Positions 1 through 10,210 of a DNA stretch of 64,000 nucleotides are shown one piece after another. Both the position numbers and the translations under genes were made by a program. How positions within the stretch are numbered: position 1 is the first letter of the stretch; each line of letters opens with the position of its first letter. The notes below the pieces were generated by a model. That model saw nothing but the letters and a program-made list of their open reading frames with translations. It was not told the origin of the DNA and made no database searches. The DNA is from Amphiduros pacificus (Eukaryota; Annelida; Polychaeta; Phyllodocida; Hesionidae): contig OX439004.1 of NCBI GenBank assembly GCA_949316495.1, positions 44,936,447-45,000,446 on the forward strand, written 5' to 3'.

Positions 1-311
1 GAGTTATTATACCTCACCATGCTGAGTAGAACAAGACTATGCTGGCAGAGGTATTATACCTCACCATGCTGAGTAGTACAAGGCAATACTGGCAGAGGTA
101 TTATACCTCGCCATGCAGAGTAGAACAAGGCTATGCTGGCAGAGGTATTATACCTCACCATGCTGAGTAGAACAAGGCAATACTGGAAGAGGTATTATAC
201 CTCGCCATGCTGAGTAGTACAAGGCAATACTGGCAAAGCTATTATACCTCATCATACAGAGTATTACAAGGCAATACTGGCAGAGGTTTTATACCTCACC
301 ATGCTGAGTAA
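1..311. repeat. 47-bp minisatellite cut by the window edge
   Basis: About 6.6 copies of a 47-bp unit beginning GAGGTATTATACCTCACCAT. The first 14 bases of each unit form a short palindrome (GAGGTATTATACCTC-like). Copies differ by a few substitutions. The array starts before the window, so its full length is unknown. No coding potential is seen. It lies upstream of the proline-rich exon, probably within an intron of that gene. Confidence 0.9.
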
Positions 312-775
312 TTCTCAATCAACATAAGGTTACATTTAGTGATCACTATTTGCTAAAATACAAACATCTCTTATCTTTGATTTAACCACAATTGAAGCAG
401 TGGTTATTTATGAGTTTAAATAATAATTCACCATGAATTAGAAAGGTAAGAAGCACAAATTCTTACAAATTTGAAACCAGGAAGTCCAAGAAAGTGATAA
501 AAATCAAGTTTCCTTGTCAGCATGGTAGAATACCCAAACTATTATGATTTGGAAGGAACATAGATACATGATTGAGATCTACATAGTAATGGATGCCAAG
601 GATAATGTCTTGTTCCTAATTTTACAACGAAAAGAGATATTCAGGTCTTTTTTATTTATGAATGGCTTGATATACATATCAACATAGATTTTGTATGTGT
701 GAGGTGACAATACCATTATGTTAATTTTGTTTTACTTATCCCTGTATTTGATCTTAAGTGATCTTCTTATTCCCA
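312..775. other. Unassigned AT-rich sequence
   Basis: No exon, repeat or RNA gene recognised between the 47-bp array and the GATCC array. Probably intronic. Confidence 0.5.
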
Positions 776-1645
776 GTGATCCTCTATGTGATCCTCCCTC
801 TGATCACTGAACCATTCTGTGACCCACTTGCTGAGTTATTCTGTGATCCATTCTGTGATCCTCTCTCAGATCTATTCTGTGATCCTCACTCTAGTTCTTT
901 CTCTAATCCTCTCTGTGATCCTCTCTCAGATCTATTCTGTGATCCTCACTCTAGTTCTTTCTCTAATCCTCTCTGTGATCCTCTCTCAGATCCATTCTGT
1001 GATCCTCACTCAGATCCGTTCTGTGATCCTCACTCTAGTTCTTTCTCTAATCCTCTCTGTGATCCTCTCTCAGATCTATTCTGTGATCCTCACTCTAGTT
1101 CTTTCTCTAATCCTCTCTGTGATCTTTTCCCAGATCCATTCTGTGATCCTCTCACTGATCCATTCTTAGATCCTCACTTTTGTTCTTTCTCCAAGCCTCT
1201 CAATAATCCTGTCTCTGATCCTCTCAATGATCCTTTCTCTAATCCTCTCATTGATCCTTTCTCTAATCCTCTCATTAATCCTTTCTCTACTCCTCCCTGT
1301 GATCCTCTCCCTGATCCATTCTTAGATCCTCACTCTTATCCTTTCTCCAAGCCTCTCAATGATCCTTTCTCCAAGCCTCTCAATGATCCATTCTCTAAGC
1401 CTCTCAAAGATCCTTTCTCTAAGCCTCCCAATGATCAATGATCCTTTACCTAAGCCTCTCAATGATTCTTTCTCTAATCCTCTCAATGATCCTTTCACTG
1501 ATCCTCTCATTGATCCTTTCTCTAAGCCTCACTCTTATCTTTTCTCTGATCCCCTCAATGATCTTTTCTGATCCTCTCAATGATCTTTTCTGATCCTCTC
1601 AATGATCCTTTCTCTAATCCTCTCATTGATCCTTTCTCTAAAATC
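776..1645. repeat. 12-bp GATCC-rich minisatellite with 60-bp higher-order unit
   Basis: Degenerate 12-bp units of the form TGATCCTCTCTC are reiterated about 70 times. Between roughly 850 and 1130 they are organised into a 60-bp higher-order unit. Because 12 and 60 are multiples of three, one + frame stays open for 227 codons (758-1441), reading as repeated Asp-Pro and Phe-Cys/Ser blocks. The opposite strand and other frames are also partly open. I see no splice sites or conserved domain and treat this as non-coding. A T-run follows at 1660-1682. Confidence 0.85.
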
Positions 1646-2163
1646 CACAACATAAATTCTTTTTTTTCTTTTTTTTTTTTTTGTCGGACAAATCTAATAC
1701 GGTGATACTTTCAAAGTGATTGATGTTTTTGGAAATATGATGCAAGGAGAGACAAGGCAGCAGTTTATGAGCACTTTTTTCACCCACACCTCTAGGACAC
1801 ACTCTGTAACTCACCCTCTGGACTCACCCTTAGGACTCACTTCAGCCCTTCATTATTCCCTTCGCTTGTCTTCTGAATTCTGCCTCTGCATATTCTTCTC
1901 ATCTTTAAAATTGGAAAATAAAATCAGTCATTTATTGTCATATAACTGAGCTTTTAACTCACATTTTTTGAACATATAACACAAAGTGTATACTATTAAA
2001 TGTATTTGTTAATGTATGTGTACTAATTTTAAGAAGAACTAATTGCTATTTTTTGCATAATGATTTTTGTAATTTTTAAACTGTACATTATATTTTGTGA
2101 GATGTTTACTTTTGAGATGATCAAATGACCAGTGTTGCATACTGATGTAAGTTGCTGTTTCAG
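1646..2163. other. Probable intron before the proline-rich exon
   Basis: Contains a T-rich run at 1660-1682 and then ordinary AT-rich sequence. It ends in a splice acceptor (GTTGCTGTTTCAG, ending at 2163). An NAGNAG arrangement (CAGCAG, 2161-2166) would allow a one-codon alternative acceptor. Confidence 0.5.
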
Positions 2164-2409
2164 CAGGCCACCGTCTCCATCTCCAACTCGTGCTAACCGG
2201 TCAAGTGGATCATTCCGACATGCTCCACTTCCACCAGGGTCACGGGGTGCTCCCCCTAACCCTCCAGGAGGACCGTCACGCCCAGCTCCGCCAGTGCCAT
2301 CACGCCCTGGACCCTCACCCTCTCCCAGCCCCACGCCGGAGAGTGCCGCCAACTTCGCTGCTTCAGCTGCGTCAGCATTCCAGGTTCTCCCACCTCCCCT
2401 CATTCCCAT
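2164..2409 (+). CDS. Proline-rich exon, dynamin-PRD-like
   Basis: The exon is bounded by a good acceptor (TTGCTGTTTCAG) and donor (CCCAT/GTAAGTAT). It reads open from an upstream phase-2 intron and leaves in phase 2. It encodes about 82 residues that are very rich in Pro, Ser, Gly and Arg, with SH3-ligand motifs such as APPVPSRPGPSPSP, APLPPGSRGAPP and a terminal LPPPLIP. GC content is clearly higher than in the flanks. Vertebrate dynamins carry a similar APPVPSRPG element in their C-terminal proline/arginine-rich domain, and dynamin-2 also has PPLIP. I therefore infer the end of a dynamin gene, a membrane-fission GTPase whose PRD recruits SH3 proteins. The GTPase, middle, PH and GED parts would lie upstream, outside the window. 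Another PRD-bearing adaptor is possible. The opposite strand is also open here (2029-2439), as a composition effect. Confidence 0.5.
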
Positions 2410-3509
2410 GTAAGTATGCCTCCCACACATCCCACACACATCTCTTCCTTATATTTAGGATATCATTTTACTCGGGTAAAAGAAGTAGACTCTTTGCACT
2501 TTGCATTTATTACCTCCAGAGGGTGTCATTGTGTTAAGAGATTGAGAACCATGTCACTGAATGGTATTTCAAGACCAAAAAACTGTTATTTTCATAAGGG
2601 TATTGAAGATTAATACATTGATGTAATGCTGTGTGGCTATGTCTGTCAGAATGAACAGCATTTAAGCTTGGCTTGATTTTAAGGGCTTGTACAGCATATC
2701 CTTTTGTTTTAGATGTGTTTTTATGTATTAACAAAAGGAAATTGAAAAGTTGGGAAAATGAAGTAATACTGAGCATCTTGTGATAATTGGAATATTAGAA
2801 AAAAACAATGCAAAAGTACTTGTGATGATGTCATGTTGTTCAATTCAACTCCTGATGATGTCATATTGTAAGGTGCTCATTCATAAAATATGTCTGAGAC
2901 TTTCACATCTTTCTGTTATCATGTTTTTTGATGAAATCTTGACATGAAATATACCAAACACGAGGGGCGGTGTATGAATATAGGTAGTATTGCAGACCTC
3001 CGGTAGAATGTTCTATAATACACTGAATCTTCAATTTATAGTGAATCTTGTTACAAAGGTGACCTCAAAAGGCTTGTGGTTTACCATCATTGTGTATCCT
3101 TTTAGAAGATCCCTTTCATATTTATTCTTTATATTTTAACTTTATTTAGGCTAAAAAAGAATGTTACTAATTTGTAAGTATGATCTTAAATTGCAAAACA
3201 ACCTTTGAGAATTGCATGTGTCAAACCACTCCATACTAATTGCAGGTGTTTCACTCAATTAACTCTTTATGTATTTAAAACACTGCAGATCTGAAAACTA
3301 AAAGAAAATGCAATATTTCTATTAAAAGAGAACTTTTGAGGTTATCTTGTAATTTACTGTTTAACACATGCACTTTGTTGAGATCTAGATGTGAGATTTG
3401 TAGTTTAGATGATGTAGAAATTTAAGCTTGGTTCTCTATAAATGCTGTGTGTTGTACAATCACTCCCACATTACTGATACCGTAGTTTATGTCTTTATCT
3501 CTCATCCAG
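2410..3509. other. Putative intron after the proline-rich exon
   Basis: AT-rich, without repeats or recognisable ORFs. It begins GTAAGTATG and ends in TTTATCTCTCATCCAG, a strong polypyrimidine tract and acceptor. Confidence 0.45.
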
Positions 3510-3524
3510 GGCCCAACAGCTTGT
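3510..3524 (+). CDS. Possible 15-nt microexon
   Basis: Fifteen bases (GGCCCAACAGCTTGT) sit between a strong acceptor (CTCTCATCCAG) and a strong donor (GTAAGTATG). The length is divisible by three, so inclusion or skipping would not change the frame. After the phase-2 donor of the proline-rich exon it would read Met-Ala-Gln-Gln-Leu. Alternative short inserts in the C-terminal region are known for animal dynamins. Only splice-site quality supports this call. It could be chance. Confidence 0.3.
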
Positions 3525-5739
3525 GTAAGTATGACCATCCCCTCACCACCCAGTATGCTGACAGTGTGTCACGTGTCTTCTCTCACTCTCTGACTTAACC
3601 ACCGGAAAACATCTGGCTGGTCAATCTTAGACTTCATCTTTATTTTGGATGATCCATTGTTGTTTTTCTGTTTGAACGACCGATTCAGTTTTCTTGGACA
3701 GTATCTGTTTATTTTTAAAAAATGACAATAAAAAGGTGGGAAGATTGCAATGTCTGTGCATTATTTGATGTGGAGAGCTCTCCACGAGGACCTCTCCAGC
3801 CCCACATATGGTACAATGTGTTCTTATTTTTGCACTGTTCTTTGAATTTAGATTAGATGTTGAGTTTTGTACACCACAGAGTGGTGTATGTGCAATCATC
3901 AGTCTTATTTAGTTCTGACCATCTCATACCTCTACAGTAGTCTTATGCACTCAAATCAGATTTTAATAGATTGCAGATTTTACAAAACAACATGGCAAAA
4001 TGCAAACACTCAAACATACAATACAAAACATACCTATCATCTTCACATTTTAGAACAATTATTTATTCAGACGATATGTTACAAAAAAAAAGATGTTAAA
4101 TGCAAAAGAAAAATGACTTAATAATTCTAAACAAATGCACATAGTATAATCATTGATAATTGAAATTTCACACAGGTGAAATAAATGAAAATATAAAAAA
4201 GTTGTAATTATATGAAAGTCATGAATCATCTTATTAATAATGAAGCCCATTAATAATTGCATACATTATAATTTGAGTATTTCCCCTGATAAATCCATGA
4301 ATATCTATTCAGCTTTCCTCACAACTAGGATAAAATGTGAAGCAATGCTTTGAATCAGACAATTACACCTGTACATCTCGTCGGACAGGGTGTAGGCGTC
4401 TTGAGATGGTCCATCAGTGATAAGATTGCTTTATATTTGTAGACGAGGAGCATCAGGACCAGGAGTTCCTCCCAGGATTCCAGACAGGCCATCCAAACAG
4501 TAAGAACACTGCTGATTGGATAATGACGACCAATTAAAACATTCCTATCAGCAAGCTTAACCAAGCTGCCATGTAAATGGTTATGGATGGAGTCTGAATG
4601 TAAGCCGCTTCCTTATTGGCTGTGTACATAGAAGTTGAAGCCAATGGAACACCGAAGTAGATATGACATAGAAAGTGGAGATATTTATTAGTAGACGTGG
4701 AACGAATCCCACAGATGCAGAAATCTAGGATCTCTTGCATATAGGACAATAGCATTTAGATTTATCATTGTCATATTCATTTACTTATCAACATATCATA
4801 GGCATATTGTTTCACTTTATGCAAGGGAATATGTAAATCATATATGGTATGAACTAAAGCACATTCCTTATATACTATTGCCATGTTGTATAGTGGTGTA
4901 TGTACATTTCATTGAGATTGGAATATATACTTGTAATATAGGGAGCACACGGTGTCATGTGATTTACGTAGATTTTCATATCGTACAGCAGTGTTACAAT
5001 GTCTAGCAATCAACATTACCTCTGGCACGCATACAGCTGTATGTCGGTGATATTAAGTTCCATAACATATGCATCATGAACAAACAGGGTTTGACTTTTG
5101 CTTACTTAATAATATAGATTATTTAGAGGGGCGATCTCTAACATATGTATGTCATATTGGTCAGTTGATAATATTATTAAAACAACTTGTGATTTGTTTT
5201 ATTTTTACAAATTGTTTAACCCCAAAACATATGAGACAATAGAAGAGCATATGGTTTAAAGAGACAAAAGTTTTATTTATGTTTTGGTATTTCATATTTA
5301 ATTGTAATATTAATATAAAAAACAATGTTATAATTAGTGATAGGGAAAAGCAAAAATAATGGTAACGTGTCTGTAAATAATTTCTTGCCATAGTATTTGT
5401 TTTATCCAAACTAGTGTTAATGTCTTGGATGTAATATTAAAGGTTAATATTTGTCTTGCCTCAGTTAAATCTTTGAATACAAAAGTTATTATTGTATAGA
5501 ATGTAGCGTTGTGGTTGACATTAATGCTGCACATCCCAGACTTAGTGGCGTGACACCATTAAGGGGGATGTAGGAGGCATTGCTAGCTATAATGGAGGCT
5601 TTTATGTTCATTGTATAATTACCACATTAATAGTTGTACATTACTCAAAAATGTTATTCATTCCACCTGGAATTTGTTGATTTAATAAGATAGATATGTA
5701 CAGTAATGTAGGAGTAAATCTTGATTAGTCATAACATAT
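3525..5739. other. Non-coding, AT-rich
   Basis: No exon, RNA gene or clear repeat array recognised. There are only short ORFs of chance length. Probably intronic to the + strand gene. Confidence 0.45.
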
Positions 5740-6207
5740 AATGGTGGTATGCTGTCAGGGGTCTATATTAACTGGTCACTCTGGTGGTATGTTGTCAGGG
5801 GTCTCTGTTGACTGGTCCCTGATAGTATGCTGTCAGGGGACTCTATTGACTGGTCCCTGATAGTATGCTGTCAGGGGTCTCTGTTGACTGGTCCCTGATA
5901 GTATGCTGTCAGGGGTCTCTATTGACTGGTCCCTGATGGTAAGCTGTCAGAGGTCTCTATTGACTGGTCCCTTGTGGTATGCTTTGGGGGTTGTTTTATA
6001 GACAGGCCTCTGATGGTATGCTGTCAGGGGTCTCTATTGACTGGTCCCTGGTGGTATGCTGTCAGGGGTCTCTATTGACTGGTCCCTGGTGGTATGCTGT
6101 CAGGGGTCTCTATTGACTGGTCCCTGGTGGTATGCTGTCAGGGGTCTGTATTGACTGGTCCCTTGTGGTATGCTTTAGGGGTTGTTTTATAGACAGGCCT
6201 CTGGTGG
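5740..6207. repeat. 38-bp minisatellite with longer-period structure
   Basis: About 12 copies of a 38-bp unit containing GGTATGCTGTCAGGGGTCTC and TTGACTGGTCCCT. A divergent unit containing TTGTTTTATAGACAGGCCTC recurs about 191 bp apart (near 5976 and 6167), so roughly five units were amplified together. Non-coding. Confidence 0.9.
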
Positions 6208-6395
6208 TATAGCACAATGGCTACTAGAGAAAGAGCCTTTCATTGACACTCATATTAAGTTTGTAAAATGAAATTAAATTTGAGACATTCCTTTGAATCC
6301 TACAGACATATAAGGACACCAATGTTTAAGTTATGATTACAGTTTTTGATATGTGTTTGATAATTGAATGACTGATATATAATGTTATTGTGCAG

Positions 6396-6465
6396 GGAGG
6401 AGGGGTGTCCTCTGGTGGTGACAAGGAGTACTATCAGCGAAGGTGCACACATTACTGTAGCTTAG
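6396..6465 (+). CDS. Possible last coding exon after the proline-rich exon
   Basis: An acceptor (TGTTATTGTGCAG) precedes it. Entered in phase 2, which matches the donors of the proline-rich exon and the microexon, it reads about 22 codons ending ISEGAHITVA and then TAG at 6463-6465. Entered in phase 0 it reads GGGVSSGGDKEYYQR and so on, which also looks protein-like. I cannot choose between the two frames from sequence alone. If phase 2 is right, the upstream protein ends shortly after its proline-rich region, as dynamins do. Confidence 0.25.
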
Positions 6466-8676
6466 TAGAGAGCATTTACAGCACACCACATTATTGATAT
6501 ATGTCTTGCATGAGTATAGTGTGATTGTCTTCAAAGATAATATATATATACCAATCCCACATTATCGCTTATATAAATGACAAATATGATAATGAGGAGA
6601 ATATGCACTAGGAAACTGGTCACAATAGAAATAAGCTTCTTGTGTTTCCTGTCTTTTTCATCTCTGTATAATATGTCTTTTTGGTTTATGTTTGAAATGT
6701 GATTTATTTGATTTAGGTGTGGATGTAGAATTCACAGTGTGGGGGTGATTAGTTTCATCGCTGCACTAGATCTGCCACCTATCTGCATACTGTACATCTG
6801 TATAGTGTGCCTAGTGATGCTTAATAGTGCTAGATAGTGTGACGGTAATTCCAGCCTATAACATAGGTGTGCATTGACTGTGAACAATATAAGAACCATG
6901 TGATCTGCTAAATTATGAATGTTTCATAACTGGAATACTACATTTGGGTTTGGTAAAGTCCTGCTTTCTTTTGTTTGTTGCATGTCTTTCTCAAGATTTG
7001 AGATATTATATGTCATATTCGGAAACAATAATAATTTTTTTCTCTGGTGTATTCAAAACAATAAGGGCAGTTGGTGGATTGAGATGAAGGTTGCAAGACC
7101 GCAGTGTAGACAGCAATAGAACAGGGCACAACAAGGAAAGTAGCCATGATCTATATCCCTATGTTGGCTGAGCTACTTTTGATGTTGACACTCTGTATTT
7201 GTGTGTGATGTTGTATGTGTGTGCCAGTTTGTCCACCAGGTGGCACACCATTGTCAGTGTATCACCCCAGGCTCACATAAAGCTTACCTATGTCCCTCTG
7301 TAAGGATAATAACGCTTACTGGCACAAATCTTGGCACTGGCTCAGTGATATACCCTATGGCATGTGGTGGGGTATCACCTATGTACTATCACTTGTATGA
7401 GGCCAGAGTATGTCCACCTATGTGATAGTGTAATGTAAAGGTGTACATGTGTAGGCTAGCACTTTGATATGGCACCTTATTGTTATGTAGTTATTATACA
7501 TGATACTCATGTGTAGGTCTGCATGTCCTTTTGAGTAACAGAATGAATCATGCTCTTGCACTTGTTTATATGACTAAACAACGTAGCGTAATTCCAAAGT
7601 ATTTGGAGGCAGCTGGGAAATCAGTTTAATTAGGCAGTGGTTATTACATAATTAACAGCATGGTAACAATTGATCAAAAAAAATGTTATAAAGTTTACAG
7701 TGAAGCTGCAGTAGACTGTTGTTGTGTAAATAAACCATTATTGATGTATGCATGAGAACATATGATAACCAGAGATATGAGTGACATGACCATGTGGAGA
7801 TGCTGGTGGAGGATGCCCCCACTGATCCATTGTTCTCCCCCCATCATGCCAGACAGGTGCCACTCTGCTCCTGTCATTTGTCTCTCTGTTTACTGTTGTA
7901 TAGAATATGGCATTATTTATTTACATTTGTATAGAATGTTTTGTGGTGAAATATATGTTAACATTTGCGAAGAATGTAGGGACTGCAGTCTTCTGAGACA
8001 ATATAACAAGTTGCTGCCAAGTAGCATTTGACAGTGTGCTAATTAGGTTGTCTACAGGACGTAAATGAACCTTTATCCATAGTATATTCCTGGATTGGGA
8101 GTGGGCTAATTGTCCATGTTTGCCAGGGACTTGATCACAAGGGTGCAGTCCCCTTATTCTAATGTACATTAGTATGAATGACAACTTCAGGTTTGGAACA
8201 GACGATAAATAATATATTGTAAACCATAATGATTAATATATCTTGTATGATACCAGATATATCACATAATTGTAAATCATGTAAGATTATGAAAACAGTC
8301 TGTAATTGTAACAGGAAACTGGGATTGCTTTTTGCAATAAGAAATACAGTGAACAAATTATCTTAGGAAACAGTATGAAAATATACAGGAGGGAAATTAT
8401 GATGGAAAAGACAGGTAACAATCCTTTTATGAGAGATAAAATGTAAAGTGTGTCTCATAGATATCGAAACAAAAAAGAACAAAGAAAAGAAATGTCCTTT
8501 AATTCATAAAATTGTTATGAAAATGAAAAATAGAAATATTTGGTATTGACCAATATTAAATTTAGTAAATATTGACAAATCCAGAAATGTTACATACAGT
8601 TACATACAGCACTGATTTACTTTGTAATGATAAAGGTTAGGAAAAGAATTGACAACTTGGATTTCACTGTGAGTTA
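6466..8676. other. Non-coding, AT-rich
   Basis: Short chance ORFs only. No tandem array, tRNA or convincing exon recognised. AATAAA sits near 7727 on the + strand and could serve as a distant polyadenylation signal, but this is weak. Confidence 0.4.
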
Positions 8677-9367
8677 TGCCTCAGTCACATTTGCACCGGG
8701 CGCCGGCCGGGCAGTAACAATCGGCCGACTTCACAGTCTGCCGGGCGCCGGGGAGTTTATCAGCAACAATCTGAGATATGCCGTAGCTGTGGTCACATTA
8801 TTAAAGGGCACCGCACGGCACATGCAAGACTGAATGGCCCAGACGTCTGCAGGATATCTTAAAGACGTCTGTCTCATTGACAGACGTCTGTAGGATATCC
8901 TAAAGACGTCTTTATCATTGACAGACGTCTGAAAGACATCCTAAAGACGTCTGTCTCATTTGACAGACGTCTGAAAGACATCTTAAAGACGTCTATGATA
9001 TATCGCAGGGAGCCCGTGCGATCATCTGACGATGGTCTATGAACACATGAAATAAATATAATCCTATTTTCACCGCACGATGCCACCGGCAGCCCTAAGA
9101 TAATCTGCCGATGTCCCTGCGGGACACTGCCGGGACCCTGCCGTGCACTTTAAGATGATATTTGCTGATAAGACATCGGGGAAACGCCGGCAACTTTTAT
9201 GTTCAAGATAAAAGTTCCCGATGACCCGCCCGACGTCTTAAAGATGCCCAATTGTGGCCGATGATCTCCCGGTGCCCGCACGGCAATCTGAAATGCCTGT
9301 CGATTTTGTAAAAAATACCCATCGGCCGGGCATCTTTACTGAAATCGGCGCAAATGTGACTGAGGTA
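8677..9367. mobile_element. Foldback/MITE-like DNA transposon, about 690 bp
   Basis: The left end TGCCTCAGTCACATTTGC and the right end (inverse complement TACCTCAGTCACATTTGC) are near-identical terminal inverted repeats. TTA lies directly outside both ends, consistent with a 3-bp target duplication. The interior is GC-rich compared with the flanks, with many CCGGGC/CGGCCG stretches. It holds four units of about 41 bp (8838-9000), each bracketed by the palindrome AGACGTCT. There is no transposase ORF, so it is non-autonomous. A TTA/TAA target is typical of PIF/Harbinger elements, but the termini do not match a family I can name. Confidence 0.75.
8838..9000. repeat. 41-bp palindromic tandem units inside the foldback element
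   Basis: Four imperfect tandem units, each of the form CAGACGTCTG, then AGGATATC or AAGACATC, then CTTAAAGACGTCT. The AGACGTCT motif is self-complementary, so single strands can fold into many alternative hairpins. Confidence 0.85.
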
Positions 9368-9599
9368 TTACATTGTGATTAATGTAGGTCTCATCAGAGT
9401 TGGGAGCATGGATTTAAGTCATACAATGTAGGCAGCTTGTTGATTAATATCATGTGTGTATATTAGAACATAGAGCTATGTTATATATGAATATATGGAT
9501 GTTTCTCACTGGTACACAACTTGTACAGATAATCAATGTTACAAGTGAATAAACAGTCATTAGTACAATGATAAATGTCTTTGATTTATTATATATCAC

Positions 9600-10210
9600 A
9601 TTTCTCAAGGGAGAAAGAATTGGATGATACAGCAGTATAAAAAAAGCTTTTTAACTATGTTGACTATGTCAGCATGACTAATTCTATCAGTTTTCAACTG
9701 GGCTTTGGATTTCCTCAAGGATTTATAAAACAAAATAGAAATCATTGAGTTGTCAAGGAGGCTGCCATTTTCTTTAACGTGACAAATATCAGCCAATGAG
9801 ATTTGTTTGTTTTTAGTTTGTTTGGGGTTTTACATCACTTTCAACATTATTTCAGTCATTTCGTGATGAGACCTACTTGTAGCAGATATAGTGCTGCCTC
9901 ACTGAATTGTCATGTCGCAGATCCTTGACATGACAACCCACCCGGTCACAGATTTACAAGGACAACGGGTTAACCCTTTTGGCACGGGCCTCAGCTCGTA
10001 TGGGAAATTGAATCATGAATTCAATCTCGGCACGGCTGGGGTTCGAACCCACAACCTTTGGATCACCACAGAGGAACTGGTGCTATTAAGCTGGCCCTCA
10101 AAACAACTATGCCACGGCCCGTGGCCCAGCCAATGAGAATCAAGATAACAAAAGGGCTAATTCTATGTCATATGCATTTTGATTGGCTAGAATTATCCCT
10201 GAAGTCTGCT
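9600..10210 (-). repeat. Dispersed repeat copy A, split by a SINE
   Basis: Read on the - strand, the pieces on both sides of the SINE match copies at about 15.98-16.33 kb and 25.98-26.40 kb. Shared landmarks are CCAATCAAAATGCAT, GTTATC..GATT, TCTCATTGGCTG.TATTTGTCA, CCTCCTTGAC and GACAACTCA.TGA. No protein is encoded. The family is unknown and the copies are diverged. It predates the SINE inserted into it. Confidence 0.6.
9802..10126 (-). mobile_element. tRNA-derived SINE, full length, perfect 12-bp target duplication
   Basis: On the - strand the element begins GGCCACGGGCCGTGGC with an A-box-like segment, then a B box (GGTTCGAACCCC-type, here GGGTTCGAACCCC). A body of about 220 bp follows, with a tail ending GATGTAAAACCCCAAACAAAC and an A/C-rich simple repeat. 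Both flanks carry CAGCCAATGAGA (9790-9801 and 10127-10138), a perfect target-site duplication. The A-box side is slightly worn compared with the copy at 44.2 kb. It has no coding capacity, and movement depends on a partner LINE. Confidence 0.9.

Noticed and set aside
758-1441. 227-codon Asp-Pro repeat ORF as a secreted or structural protein
   Set aside because: It follows from a degenerate 12-bp unit. It starts and ends where the array does, and no signal peptide or splice sites are convincing.
2029-2439. Gly/Arg-rich 136-codon ORF on the - strand
   Set aside because: It is the complement of the proline-rich exon on the + strand, which has good splice sites.
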